From Aequorivita antarctica (lineage in GTDB: Bacteria > Bacteroidota > Bacteroidia > Flavobacteriales > Flavobacteriaceae), in NCBI RefSeq assembly GCF_007997155.1, contig NZ_VORT01000003.1, positions 327,388-391,387 of the forward strand: a stretch of DNA of 64,000 bases, read 5' to 3'. Of this stretch, positions 15,879 through 24,679 are shown piece by piece. The position numbers were made by a program, and so were the translations under genes. The notes beneath the pieces were generated by a model. The model did not search any database. It was not told where the DNA came from and saw nothing but the letters and a program-made list of their open reading frames with translations. How positions within the stretch are numbered: position 1 is the first letter of the stretch; each line of letters opens with the position of its first letter.

Positions 15879-16304
15879 ATGACGATTGAAGCAATACAGG
15901 AAGAGTTAATTGAAGAGTTTTCTATGTTCGACGACTGGATGCAGCGCTACGAATATATGATAGAACTCGGTAAATCGCTTCCGTTGATTGACGAAACCCT
16001 GAAAAATGAAGATAAACTCATCAAAGGCTGTCAAAGCAAAGTATGGCTAAATTCTGAAATGAAAGACGGTAAAATTATTTTCACCGCCGATAGCGATGCC
16101 ATCATCACCAAAGGAATTATTGCCGTTTTGGTACGGGTTTTTTCAGATCAAAAACCACAGGCAATACTAGATGCGAATACTGATTTTATTGACGAAATAG
16201 GCTTGAAAGAACATCTTTCACCTACTAGGGCAAACGGTTTGGTTTCAATGATTAAACAAATGAAAATGTATGCGTTGGCATACCAAACACAAGTTAAGAA
16301 TTAA
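15879..16304 (+). CDS. sufE: Sulfur acceptor protein SufE
   Basis: Accepts the persulfide sulfur from SufS and passes it to SufB. The 141-aa sequence has the SufE signature: LIKGCQSKVWL with the acceptor Cys51, the following FTADSDAIITKGIIAVLVRVFS, and the C-terminal LSPTRANGLVSMIKQMKMYAL. Length is normal. It ends 4 bases before the DUF59 gene start. Confidence 0.95.
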   Translation: MTIEAIQEELIEEFSMFDDWMQRYEYMIELGKSLPLIDETLKNEDKLIKGCQSKVWLNSEMKDGKIIFTADSDAIITKGIIAVLVRVFSDQKPQAILDANTDFIDEIGLKEHLSPTRANGLVSMIKQMKMYALAYQTQVKN

Positions 16305-16308
16305 ACAA

Positions 16309-16632
16309 ATGGAAGCAGAAATAGACATGGCCGAATTGGGCGAAAAAATTATCGAGGTTATAAAAACCATTTACGATCCAGAAATACCCGTGGATATTTA
16401 TGAACTCGGACTTATTTACGACGTCTTTATCAACGAAGACCGTGAAGTTAAGATATTGATGACGCTTACTACGCCAAACTGCCCAGTTGCAGAAAGTTTG
16501 CCAATGGAAGTGGAAGACAAGATAAAATCTATGAAAATGGTAAAAGACGCCGAAGTAGAAATAACCTTCGACCCTCCGTGGAGCCAAGAGTTAATGAGCG
16601 AAGAGGCGAAGCTTGAACTTGGAATGCTTTAA
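16309..16632 (+). CDS. SufT-like Fe-S maturation protein (DUF59 / MIP18 family)
   Basis: A 107-aa protein of the MIP18/DUF59 family: YDPEIPVDIYELGLIYDV, then LMTLTTPNCPVAESLPMEVEDKI with the conserved Cys, and EITFDPPWSQELMSEEAKLELG. In SUF operons these proteins assist Fe-S cluster maturation, and the position right after sufE supports that. A frame extends upstream through sufE; the ATG at 16309 gives the standard length, and an ATG at 16327 (MAELGEK) is an alternative. The paralogue PaaD has the same fold but belongs to phenylacetate clusters. Confidence 0.9.
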   Translation: MEAEIDMAELGEKIIEVIKTIYDPEIPVDIYELGLIYDVFINEDREVKILMTLTTPNCPVAESLPMEVEDKIKSMKMVKDAEVEITFDPPWSQELMSEEAKLELGML

Positions 16633-16700
16633 TTCATATTGAATATACAGTAATTAGTTGCCTCATAAATTCATAGCTCAGTAATACAATAAATTTCAGC

Positions 16701-17207
16701 GTGTCCCAAGAAATAATAAATCGCGTAGCGAACAGCAAACTTGTAACCTTCGACCTTGAGGAAATCTATCCAAAGGGAGAACGGGTTTCTTTTGATATTT
16801 CGAAATGGCTTTTGGAAGGTATAGTGCTTCGCGAAAGTGAGTTTCGTAATAAAGCTACGGAGCACGATTGGAGTCAATATCAGGATAAATTTGTGGCGCT
16901 TTTCTGCAGCACAGATGCAATTATTCCAGGTTGGGCAAATTTACTTTTATCGCTCCATTTAGCACCTTATGCCAAAAAAATTACTGTGGGTAGTTTGGAT
17001 GAACTAGAAAGCATTCTTTTTGCTGAATTACTTCAAACTATTGACTTCTCAGAATATATAGACAAGTCCGTAATCATCAAAGGCTGCTCCCACAAACCCA
17101 TTCCGCAGAATGCTTATGTGCTTTTGGCGCAAAATCTTCAGCCTGTTGCCAAAAGTATTATGTACGGCGAGGCTTGCTCTTCTGTGCCTCTTTTTAAAAG
17201 AAAATAA
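16701..17207 (+). CDS. DUF2480 family protein
   Basis: A 168-aa soluble protein starting at GTG 16701 (MSQEIINRVANSKLVTFDLE). The sequence is typical of DUF2480: KGERVSFDISKWLLEGIVLRE, FVALFCSTDAIIPGWANLLL and a C-terminal IIKGCSHKPIPQNAYVLL with a conserved Cys-His, plus a second Cys in YGEACSSVPLFKRK. In Flavobacteriia this gene commonly closes the suf operon, as here, so an Fe-S-related role is plausible but unproven. No ATG in frame gives the conserved N-terminus, so GTG is preferred. Confidence 0.85.
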   Translation: MSQEIINRVANSKLVTFDLEEIYPKGERVSFDISKWLLEGIVLRESEFRNKATEHDWSQYQDKFVALFCSTDAIIPGWANLLLSLHLAPYAKKITVGSLDELESILFAELLQTIDFSEYIDKSVIIKGCSHKPIPQNAYVLLAQNLQPVAKSIMYGEACSSVPLFKRK

Positions 17208-17263
17208 GGACTCTTAAAGTGCGTTCTAAGAATTATTGAAAAAATGTTGTTTTATAAGTATGT

Positions 17264-17296
17264 TTTTGCGAAATATTCAAAGAGTAAGTATTTTTG
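17264..17296 (+). promoter_or_regulatory. Promoter of the DUF3078 gene
   Basis: TTTTG at 17264-17268 and TATTTTTG at 17289-17296 are separated by 20 bases. This is an exact fit to the Bacteroidota -33 (TTTG) and -7 (TAnnTTTG) boxes. Transcription would start near 17303, 16 bases before the ATG. This is one of the two best-supported promoters in the window. Confidence 0.65.
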
Positions 17297-17318
17297 CACA
17301 AACAAAATCTATTATAAA

Positions 17319-18245
17319 ATGAAAAAATTTTTACTTCTTGCAGTTCTATTTGCTGCACCTATGGCTATAATTGCCCAAGAAGAAACTCCGAAAGATTCTA
17401 TTCCTAATGGTTGGACTCGTGCCGGAAATATTTCGTTATTATTCAACCAAGCAGCCTTCAATGCAGAATGGACTGGTGGTGGAACTTCAAATTATTCAGG
17501 AAACCTTTCACTAACTTATGATTTTAATTATAAGCACGATAAAATTTCTTGGAACAACCGTTTGACTGGAGAATATGGCTTAACCAGAAACAAGGATGAT
17601 AAATACTCCCGTAAGACCAACGACCGTTTGGAATTAAACTCCATTTTGGGTCAACAGATAAAAGAAAGCAATTGGTATTATTCCCTGTTTTTTAACTTCA
17701 AAACCCAGTTCGCAAAGGGCTATGAGTTCAATAAGGATCTTAATCCAGAAGACGAAGGGTATCGTACCGAAACTACACATATCTTGTCACCAGCCTATAT
17801 TCAGTTTGGCCCTGGTATGCTTTGGAAAAAAAGCGACAATCTGTATGTAAATATTTCTCCTGCTACCGCTAAACTTATATTAGTGGACAAAGATTTTACC
17901 GCAGTGGATGAGACTGTTCCTGGTGCCTTGGATGCTTATAACGAAAACAAATATTTTGGGGTTGACGCCAATGAAAGCACTCGTTTTGAATTTGGTGCTT
18001 CAGTTTCTGCTTATGCCAAGTTTAATATTATGGCGAATATTTCCGCAGAAAACATTTTGAACCTTTATTCAAATTACCTTGAAGATCCACAAAATGTTGA
18101 TATTGATTATACTTTCAACCTTGTGATGAAAGTGAATAAATACATTACTTCAAACGTAACTTTCCAAGCAATTTATGATGACAATGCCATACAAGGTTTC
18201 CAGATTCGTGAAGCTTTGGGTGTTGGTGTAACTTATGGATTCTAA
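17319..18245 (+). CDS. DUF3078 outer-membrane beta-barrel protein
   Basis: Exported 308-aa protein: signal peptide ending near MAIIAQ, then the DUF3078 start (GWTRAGNISLLFNQAAFNAEWTGGG) and alternating aromatic beta-strands (LTYDFNYKHD, NNRLTGEYGLTRNKDD, YYSLFFNFKTQFAKGYEF) ending in an aromatic C-terminus (GVTYGF). That is a monomeric outer-membrane barrel. The frame runs further upstream, but the ATG at 17319 gives the signal peptide and matches the promoter spacing. Function is unknown. A strong terminator lies 20 bases downstream. Confidence 0.85.
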   Translation: MKKFLLLAVLFAAPMAIIAQEETPKDSIPNGWTRAGNISLLFNQAAFNAEWTGGGTSNYSGNLSLTYDFNYKHDKISWNNRLTGEYGLTRNKDDKYSRKTNDRLELNSILGQQIKESNWYYSLFFNFKTQFAKGYEFNKDLNPEDEGYRTETTHILSPAYIQFGPGMLWKKSDNLYVNISPATAKLILVDKDFTAVDETVPGALDAYNENKYFGVDANESTRFEFGASVSAYAKFNIMANISAENILNLYSNYLEDPQNVDIDYTFNLVMKVNKYITSNVTFQAIYDDNAIQGFQIREALGVGVTYGF

Positions 18246-18265
18246 GAGAAATTTTAATTAAAATG

Positions 18266-18299
18266 AAAAGCCGATTCAGATATCTGAATCGGCTTTTTT
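18266..18299. terminator. Bidirectional terminator between the DUF3078 gene and hflX
   Basis: A perfect 32-nt palindrome (18266-18297): AAAAGCCGATTCAGAT followed by its exact complement, flanked by T-runs when read in either direction. It separates two convergent genes. Confidence 0.85.
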
Positions 18300-18323
18300 A
18301 ATTGTTGAAATCTTCGGAAGAAT

Positions 18324-19535
18324 TTAATCCTCTTCGGTATATTCATCGTACAAAAAGCTATTGTAAGGAAAACGGGTGGTATGGATTTCCTTCACTTTTT
18401 CATAAACAAGTTTTCGGAACTCGTTGAAATTTTCTTTGTTTAAGGCCGAAATGAAAATGGCTTCGCCGTTCAGTTTTGCCATCCACGTTTGTTTCCATTC
18501 TTCCAAAGTGTAATGGGCCTTGGTCTTTTCGGTCATTAAATCGTCCTCCTCAATCTCTTCGGGATGGTAAGCATCTATCTTGTTGAAAACCATAACTGTT
18601 GGTTTATCTGCACTACCTATTTCTTCAAGAATTTTATTCACAGAATCTATATGATGTTCAAAAGAAGGATGGCTAATATCTACCACATGCAATAACAAAT
18701 CTGCCTCTCGCACTTCATCCAAGGTGCTTTTAAAAGATTCCACAAGTTGTGTGGGCAATTTCCGGATAAAACCAACCGTATCTGTTAACAAGAATGGAAG
18801 ATTCCCAATAACTACTTTTCGAACGGTTGTATCCAATGTCGCAAAGAGTTTATCTTCTGCAAAAACATCGCTTTTACTGATTACGTTCATCAAAGTAGAC
18901 TTTCCAACGTTTGTATAACCAACCAAAGCCACACGAACCAATGCGCCACGATTACCGCGCTGCACCTCCATTTGGCGGTCAATTTTTTTCAATTTATCCT
19001 TCAGTAAGGCAATACGGTCGCGAACAATACGTCTGTCCGTTTCAATTTCGGTTTCCCCTGGGCCGCGCATACCGATACCACCACGCTGACGTTCCAAGTG
19101 AGTCCACATTCCAGCAAGGCGGGGCAGCAAATATTGGTATTGAGCAAGTTCAACTTGTGTGCGGGCATAACTGGTTTGTGCTCTTTGCGCGAAAATATCT
19201 AAAATCAAATTGGTGCGGTCAAGTACTTTACAATCCAATTCTTTTTGGATGTTTTTTTGTTGGCCTGGTGAAAGTTCATCATCAAATATTACCACTCCCA
19301 CCTTGTGTTCTTCCACAAAGTTTTTTACATCCTCCAGCTTTCCTGTACCAATAAAAGTCTTGGGGTTGGGCACGTCCAATTTTTGGGTAAAACGTTTTAG
19401 CACTTGGCCACCGGCGGTATAAGCCAAAAACTCAAGTTCATCAAGGTATTCTTCAGATTTATCTTCGTCCTGAAATTTTGTAATCAGCCCTATCAATACT
19501 GTTTTTTCGTAAGAAATGTCCGTTTGCTCTATCAT
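18324..19535 (-). CDS. hflX: GTPase HflX
   Basis: Ribosome-associated GTPase that can split stalled 70S ribosomes under stress. The 403-aa protein has the HflX N-terminal domain (KTFIGTGKLEDV ... VVIFDDELSPGQQKNI), the linker RGGIGMRGPGETEIETDRR, and a G domain with G1 GYTNVGKST, G3 DTVGFI and G4 NKID. The frame extends 13 codons upstream; the ATG at 19535 (MIEQTDISYEKTVLIG) fits the family and sits 16 bases from a -7-like box. Convergent with the DUF3078 gene. Confidence 0.94.
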   Translation of the reverse strand: MIEQTDISYEKTVLIGLITKFQDEDKSEEYLDELEFLAYTAGGQVLKRFTQKLDVPNPKTFIGTGKLEDVKNFVEEHKVGVVIFDDELSPGQQKNIQKELDCKVLDRTNLILDIFAQRAQTSYARTQVELAQYQYLLPRLAGMWTHLERQRGGIGMRGPGETEIETDRRIVRDRIALLKDKLKKIDRQMEVQRGNRGALVRVALVGYTNVGKSTLMNVISKSDVFAEDKLFATLDTTVRKVVIGNLPFLLTDTVGFIRKLPTQLVESFKSTLDEVREADLLLHVVDISHPSFEHHIDSVNKILEEIGSADKPTVMVFNKIDAYHPEEIEEDDLMTEKTKAHYTLEEWKQTWMAKLNGEAIFISALNKENFNEFRKLVYEKVKEIHTTRFPYNSFLYDEYTEED

Positions 19536-19551
19536 AAAATTATTTATAGCG

Positions 19552-19559
19552 CAAATGTA
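19552..19559 (-). promoter_or_regulatory. Candidate -7 box of hflX
   Basis: On the minus strand this reads TACATTTG, an exact TAnnTTTG match, giving a leader of about 10 nt. The -33 element is unclear. Confidence 0.35.
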
Positions 19560-19627
19560 CAAAACACTTAGCAAGAGTTTTTTCTACTTTAGAAGCAATT
19601 AACAACATTTCAGTCTTAAACATAAAA

Positions 19628-19807
19628 AACCTTTATACCGTAGCGTTTTACAATCTGGAAAATCACTTTAATACCGAAAATGACCAAAAAAAGCTGGATG
19701 ACGATTTTACGCTTGGCAAAGAAATGGCTTGTAACGAAAAACGATACAGTAGGAAAATTGAAATAACTATTTTGGGAGATTTGAGTGAGCATTTTACAGT
19801 ATATTAA
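19628..19807 (+). pseudogene. Internally deleted endonuclease/exonuclease/phosphatase remnant
   Basis: This stretch has no start codon but translates without stops for 59 codons. The first half (LYTVAFYNLENHFNTEND ... LDDDFT) aligns with the N-terminus of the intact family member at 31027 (INTIAFYNLENLFDYEDD ... FDDDRT). The last residues (LSEHFTVY, then stop) resemble that gene's C-terminal catalytic box (YSDHFPVYI). About 250 codons between the two ends are missing. The enzyme would be dead; this is a decayed paralogue that lost its middle and its start. Confidence 0.6.
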
Positions 19808-19924
19808 ATGTTTTAAACAAAAATTTAATCAAGACTTTATAAAAATTCTTAAAATATTTATATATTACAATGTTAAATAAAAGTTAACAAACAATAAAGC
19901 ACTCTAACCACCAACAAAAACTTT

Positions 19925-20050
19925 ATGAATAAAAAATTACCTCTCTATTTACAAAGTTGCCACCATTATTTTAAAGACAGCTTTAAATCACTTTTACTCT
20001 TCATTTCATTTTTAATTTTCTTTGTTGCATCTCCTCCAGCTTTTGGATAG
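19925..20050 (+). other. Short signal-peptide-like ORF
   Basis: ATG at 19925 opens 41 codons: a basic, polar start (MNKKLPLYLQSCHHYF) and then one long hydrophobic segment (SLLLFISFLIFFVASPPAFG) ending at a TAG. It resembles an export signal with no mature protein, so it is either a truncated gene start or a tiny single-pass membrane peptide. The 350 bases between hflX and this ORF otherwise hold only the endonuclease remnant. Confidence 0.35.
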
Positions 20051-20054
20051 GAAG

Positions 20055-20117
20055 ATGAATAATCAGAGCATTCCATATTTCGCTTTAACAAAATATTTTA
20101 TACCCATGAAAAAAAAA
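20055..20117 (+). repeat. Leader element, copy 1 (also at 23689)
   Basis: This 63-base segment, running into the start of the following gene, closely resembles 23689-23747. Shared blocks are ATGAAT-x-AT, GCATTCCAT, TTA-x-C, AAATATTTTATACC and ATGAAAAAA. A one-base indel between the copies changes the reading frame, so the conserved part is probably untranslated or regulatory. Confidence 0.5.
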
Positions 20118-20435
20118 CTTTTACTCCTCACATTTCTTTTTAGTTCCTTAATATATAGTCAAGAAATAACATCAATAAATTACGATTCATCAATAACATT
20201 TATGCCACTTGAAGTAAGTTCAAGTGCTGTTTTAATGATGGATTTTATTGATTATAAAGAGATTAAATATGCTGTTACAAAAAACAATGAAATAGTTTTT
20301 ACAAAAGAAATAACCAAAAATGAAGGTTCGCAAGCGCTAAAAATGGACTTGTCCTCTTTGGATAAAGGAACCTACGACATTCATATATATATTAATGGTA
20401 CTGAAGTTAAAAAGTACACTTTTAAAAAAGTGTGA
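20106..20435 (+). CDS. Small secreted protein, DUF3244-like
   Basis: A 109-aa exported protein: signal peptide MKKKLLLLTFLFSSLIYSQ, then a single small beta-sandwich-like domain ending KGTYDIHIYINGTEVKKYTFKKV. That ending resembles both DUF3244 proteins and T9SS sorting domains, without the usual N-P-x motif. The frame could start further upstream (20055), but the signal peptide begins at 20106. The same leader occurs before the PorP/SprF gene. It precedes the large adhesin by 34 bases; function is unknown. Confidence 0.65.
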   Translation: MKKKLLLLTFLFSSLIYSQEITSINYDSSITFMPLEVSSSAVLMMDFIDYKEIKYAVTKNNEIVFTKEITKNEGSQALKMDLSSLDKGTYDIHIYINGTEVKKYTFKKV

Positions 20436-20469
20436 TAAAATTTCCTCCTTTTAAATAAAATAACCTTCA

Positions 20470-23400
20470 ATGAAAAAATTAATACTCTTATTTGGTCTTT
20501 TTATATTTTCTAATGCGGCTATACAAGCCCAGGTTTGTGATATATTAATTCCAATATGTACCAGTCAGGATGGTCAAGACAATAATGCAATAGACCCCTC
20601 TCCAATAACTATAGATACTGGCTGTCAAATATTGCAAGGAACACGTACCGCTTGGTATCTACTTGCGATTATACAGCCCACAAATTTTACTTTTCAAATT
20701 GAACCCACTGGCGATATAGATTATGATTTTGCGGTTTGGGTAAATGCAGACTGTAATAATCTTGGAGTAGCAGATAGAGCTAGCTATGACGCACCTTCTG
20801 CTGGTGAATACGATACAGGTTTAAACCTTACATCAACAGACTTTTGTGAAACAGCAGTTGGTGATGGTCAAGTACAATTTTTAAGTCTGGTTCCGGGTGA
20901 TGAAGTTATCATTGTTGTTGATAGGTTTTCATCCACACCAGATATATTTGATTTAACGTTTGGAGACCCAGATGCCTTTGACTGTTCTATTGTTTTTGAC
21001 TGTACCGTAGAAATCAATGAAGGCGACCAACTACTTTGTGATGTGCCAGAATTTCAACTAACTACAACCATTTCAGGACCTGTGGAAAGCTATGAATGGT
21101 ATAAAGACGGGGTGTTAATCCCAGGACAAAATACCGACATGCTTCTAGTAACGCAGACTGGAAATTATGAAGTAATTGCAGATGGAACAGATTGTGACGT
21201 GCCAGTGAGTGATGATGTAAATATCACACTTCTTTTTGGAGGTGGTTGTACCGTAGAACCTATCTGTGAAGGTATCGATTTTGAAGAAAATTTTGGCACA
21301 GGCACAGGAAGAGTTTCCACCCCTTACACAAATTATATATTCAATGGCGTTACGCAAGTGGAAGATGGCGAATACACCATTTCCAACACCTCAGTTGGTT
21401 TAAACACTGGATGGTTTACAGATATGGAAGACCATACCGATGGTGATGTTGATGGAAGAATGCTTTTCGTAAACGCTTCCTTTGCTCCCGATGAGTTTTA
21501 CAGAAGAACCATTACCTTGAACCAAAACATTGAATATACATTCAATGCGTGGATTACAACTGTTTATGATACAGACACTGGTATATGTGGTGGAACTGGC
21601 GAACCTTCAAACGTAATCTTTAGGATTGAAGATCCTTCTGGAAACCTTATTGCAGAAACAAACACAGGCAATATTCCCAATGGACCCGATCCTAACTGGC
21701 AAGAATTTGCAATTATCTTCAATACTGGAACAAATACAGACGTACAACTTGTATTAATTAATAATGCCCCTGGAGGCTGTGGAAACGATTTGGCTATTGA
21801 TGATATTACGTTAAGTCTTCAAAACCAACAGCCCGAGATTGTAACTCCACCAGACCTCAGCGCTTGCGATGCTAACGGCGACGGAATGGAAGAGTTCAAT
21901 CTAGAAGACCAAATAGCAACTATTTTGAATGGTCAAGACCCTGCACTTTTAAATACTACCTTCCATCTAAGCCAGTTTGATGCCGAAGCTAGCCAAAATG
22001 CAATAGTGAATCCAGCTGCGTATACAAATACAACAAACCCAGAAACAATATATGTGCGTGTAGAAAAAGTTGCGGAACCAACTTGTTTCAGCACCGTTTC
22101 TTTTCAACTTGTATTGAGTGACCCAGAAGATCTTTCAGGAAACCTTCCAACCGAAGTGATCCTTTGTTTGGGAGACACCTTCCCAGTTCTTGATGCAACC
22201 CCATCAAACCCAGCTATCGATTTAAGTTTGGTTACGTATAAATGGACCGATGGAGGTGGAACCGTAGTTTCAACAGATGCCACCTTTACCCCAACAGCAG
22301 CAGGAACATACAGTGTTACGGTAACCTACCCACCTTGTAGTGAGCAAACTTTTTCAGTAGCTATTATAGTGAATGATCCTCCAACTTTGGACTTGGGCCC
22401 AGACCAAATTATTTGCGATGGCTCTTCCTTTGAAATAGTTCCTCAAATTACCGGAGCTTCTCCAGCAATCACTTATCTATGGAGCACAGGCGAAACCACA
22501 CCAACCATAACGGTTTCTGAAAACGGAACCTATACTTTGGAAATAACGGATGGTCCTTGTACTGTAACAGATAGTATCGACATCATAATTTCAGATCCCG
22601 TTATTGTAGATTTGGGTGCTGATTTCACAAGTTGTTTTGATACAAACACCGTCCTTACCGCCCAAGTAGATGGCGATCCACAGAGCGCAACTTACGAGTG
22701 GTTTCTCAATGGAACTTTATTGTCTGGTGAAACCAATCAAACACTCCTTATTACTCAGCCAGGAACTTATTCTGTAACTGTAACTGTTGACTCTTGTACA
22801 GGAACAGATAGTGTGGTAGTCGGCCTAGGTGATATAGAAGTAGCCCTTGGCGATGATTTTCAAATCTGTTTTGACACCCAAGTGGTTTTGGAAGCTACGC
22901 TTACTAACCAAAATCCAAATGCGAATTACCAATGGGATCTTGATGGAACAATTATAGCAGGTGAAACCAATTCCACCTTAATAATTACCCAAGAGGGAAC
23001 CTATACCGTAACAGCGTTTATTGGAAGTTGTTCTGCAACAGATACCATAACAGTTTCATTACGCGATGATCTTGAAGTAACTGTTGATGAGGATTTTACA
23101 ACTTGCCCTAACGAACCCCAAACGTTGACTGCAACAACAGTTGAAGAGGGTGCAACCTATCAATGGTATCTAAATGGAACTTTATTGACTGGAGAAACAG
23201 ATAGTACATTGAACTTTATGGTAACACCAGGAACAATGGGTGTCCAAACTTACACCGTTTTGATTTCAGTGGGCGGGTGCTCTGCTACCGATTCAGTAGA
23301 TGTTAGTCTATACGCGGTTGGAAACTGTGTAATTTCCGAAGGACTTTCACCAAACGGCGATGGTTATAACGATAACCTTGATCTTACCTTTCTCAGCGAT

Positions 23401-23613
23401 AGAAGTGGAAGCTTAAAACTTCAAGTTTTCAACAGACTGGGAACTTTGGTTTTTGAGCAGAACAATTACATCAACCAATGGTACGGCCAAGATAAAAACG
23501 GTAACGAACTACCAACGGGAACGTATTTCTATGCAATTGACATTGCAGGTAATGATGCTGTTTATGGCTCACAGGCCACGGGTTGGATTTATCTTAACCA
23601 GAAAGCAAACTAA
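20470..23613 (+). CDS. Large cell-surface protein with gliding-type (CHU_C) T9SS type B domain
   Basis: 1047-aa secreted protein. After the signal peptide (ends IQAQ, about 21) comes a Cys-containing beta domain (to about 180), an Ig-like unit, a jelly-roll-like carbohydrate-binding-type domain (about 265-450, starting IDFEENFGTGTG), and then several Ig-like repeats. The repeated core is A-T-Y-x-W-x-L-N-G-T-x-L-x-G-E-T followed by G-T-Y-x-V-x-V and C-x-x-T-D-S. The last about 90 residues (SPNGDGYNDNLDL ... YFYAIDIAGN ... GWIYL) are the gliding-associated type B sorting domain. It should be a T9SS cargo displayed on the surface, perhaps as an adhesin. PorP/SprF, a usual partner of type B cargo, follows. 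Confidence 0.88.
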   Translation: MKKLILLFGLFIFSNAAIQAQVCDILIPICTSQDGQDNNAIDPSPITIDTGCQILQGTRTAWYLLAIIQPTNFTFQIEPTGDIDYDFAVWVNADCNNLGVADRASYDAPSAGEYDTGLNLTSTDFCETAVGDGQVQFLSLVPGDEVIIVVDRFSSTPDIFDLTFGDPDAFDCSIVFDCTVEINEGDQLLCDVPEFQLTTTISGPVESYEWYKDGVLIPGQNTDMLLVTQTGNYEVIADGTDCDVPVSDDVNITLLFGGGCTVEPICEGIDFEENFGTGTGRVSTPYTNYIFNGVTQVEDGEYTISNTSVGLNTGWFTDMEDHTDGDVDGRMLFVNASFAPDEFYRRTITLNQNIEYTFNAWITTVYDTDTGICGGTGEPSNVIFRIEDPSGNLIAETNTGNIPNGPDPNWQEFAIIFNTGTNTDVQLVLINNAPGGCGNDLAIDDITLSLQNQQPEIVTPPDLSACDANGDGMEEFNLEDQIATILNGQDPALLNTTFHLSQFDAEASQNAIVNPAAYTNTTNPETIYVRVEKVAEPTCFSTVSFQLVLSDPEDLSGNLPTEVILCLGDTFPVLDATPSNPAIDLSLVTYKWTDGGGTVVSTDATFTPTAAGTYSVTVTYPPCSEQTFSVAIIVNDPPTLDLGPDQIICDGSSFEIVPQITGASPAITYLWSTGETTPTITVSENGTYTLEITDGPCTVTDSIDIIISDPVIVDLGADFTSCFDTNTVLTAQVDGDPQSATYEWFLNGTLLSGETNQTLLITQPGTYSVTVTVDSCTGTDSVVVGLGDIEVALGDDFQICFDTQVVLEATLTNQNPNANYQWDLDGTIIAGETNSTLIITQEGTYTVTAFIGSCSATDTITVSLRDDLEVTVDEDFTTCPNEPQTLTATTVEEGATYQWYLNGTLLTGETDSTLNFMVTPGTMGVQTYTVLISVGGCSATDSVDVSLYAVGNCVISEGLSPNGDGYNDNLDLTFLSDRSGSLKLQVFNRLGTLVFEQNNYINQWYGQDKNGNELPTGTYFYAIDIAGNDAVYGSQATGWIYLNQKAN

Positions 23614-23688
23614 AAACCATTAAATACTTTTTAACTACCAAATAGATAAAAATGAAATGCTCATTATCACCTATCAAAACAAAGAAAA

Positions 23689-23747
23689 ATGAATCATTTG
23701 GGCATTCCATCTACCACATTATCAAATATTTTATACCGATGAAAAAA
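23689..23747 (+). repeat. Leader element, copy 2 (also at 20055)
   Basis: This is the second copy of the segment that precedes the small secreted protein gene. It is highly similar over 59 bases, ending in AAATATTTTATACC, one variable base and ATGAAAAAA. Here the upstream ATG frame closes by a stop after 16 codons, unlike in copy 1. Confidence 0.5.
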
Positions 23748-24656
23748 CATATATATATCCTAATTGTATTGATGGCAGGATTGCTCTTTCAGGAAGCAAA
23801 GGCGCAACAAGACCCTCAATATACCCAGTACATGTACAATATGAATGTGGTGAACCCAGCCTATGCGGGTTCTAAGGAAAGCCTGTCATTAACCGCACTT
23901 TACAGAAACCAGTGGTCCGGTTTGGAAGGCAACCCAGTAACTTTTACGTTCTCGGCACATTCGCCTATAAGTGAAAAAATTGGGCTTGGCCTTTCAGCAA
24001 TAAAAGACGAATTGGGCCCCGTAAAGGAAACCAATGTGTATGCAGACTTTTCCTATACACTTCAATTGGGAAGTACCTTAAAGCTGGCTTTAGGGCTAAA
24101 AGCTGGTGCAACCTTTCACGAGGTGGGACTTTCCTCTTTGGAATTACAAGATCCCAATGACCCTATCTTTTCCGAAGATATAAACAACACCTACCCAAAC
24201 ATTGGCGCGGGTGCTTTTCTTTATGGCGATAAGTTCTATTTAGGTCTTTCTGTTCCCAATATGCTGAAATCTGTGCATTTAGATGAAAACGGAATCAAGT
24301 ACGGTTCTGAAACCAATCACTATTTTGCCACAGCAGGTTACATTTTCCAACTTTCTGAAAACATTAAGTTGAAACCTTCCGTAATGGTGAAATCTGCTTT
24401 TGACGCACCCATTTCTTATGATGGAAACTTGAACGCACTATTTTATGACAAGTTCGAACTTGGAGCATCCTACAGATTGGATGATTCCTTCAGTGGTTTA
24501 GTTGGGTTTCAAATTACCCCAAACATCCGTGTGGGCTATGCTTATGACCACGTTACCTCAGACATTAAAACAATAGGTCCAGCTTCGCACGAAGTAGTAT
24601 TGACTTTTGATCTGTTCTTTAAACCACGAGTTTTACGTTCACCAAGATTCTTCTAA
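23739..24656 (+). CDS. PorP/SprF family T9SS outer-membrane protein
   Basis: A 305-aa outer-membrane beta-barrel: signal peptide ending LFQEAKAQ, then the family hallmark QDPQYTQYMYNMNVVNPAYAGSKESLSLTALYRNQWSGLEG with aromatic, alternating strands to the C-terminus. SprF helps secrete and attach the adhesin SprB in gliding bacteria, and PorP is a type IX component in Porphyromonas; paralogues usually sit beside type B cargo genes, as here. The frame extends 29 codons upstream, but the signal peptide starts at 23739. Probably the dedicated partner of the preceding cargo. Confidence 0.88.
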   Translation: MKKHIYILIVLMAGLLFQEAKAQQDPQYTQYMYNMNVVNPAYAGSKESLSLTALYRNQWSGLEGNPVTFTFSAHSPISEKIGLGLSAIKDELGPVKETNVYADFSYTLQLGSTLKLALGLKAGATFHEVGLSSLELQDPNDPIFSEDINNTYPNIGAGAFLYGDKFYLGLSVPNMLKSVHLDENGIKYGSETNHYFATAGYIFQLSENIKLKPSVMVKSAFDAPISYDGNLNALFYDKFELGASYRLDDSFSGLVGFQITPNIRVGYAYDHVTSDIKTIGPASHEVVLTFDLFFKPRVLRSPRFF

Positions 24657-24679
24657 TAACCAAACAAATTTCATTTAAG

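Noticed and set aside
18911..19354. 147-codon open frame antisense to hflX
   Set aside because: Opposite strand of conserved HflX motifs; no recognisable family.
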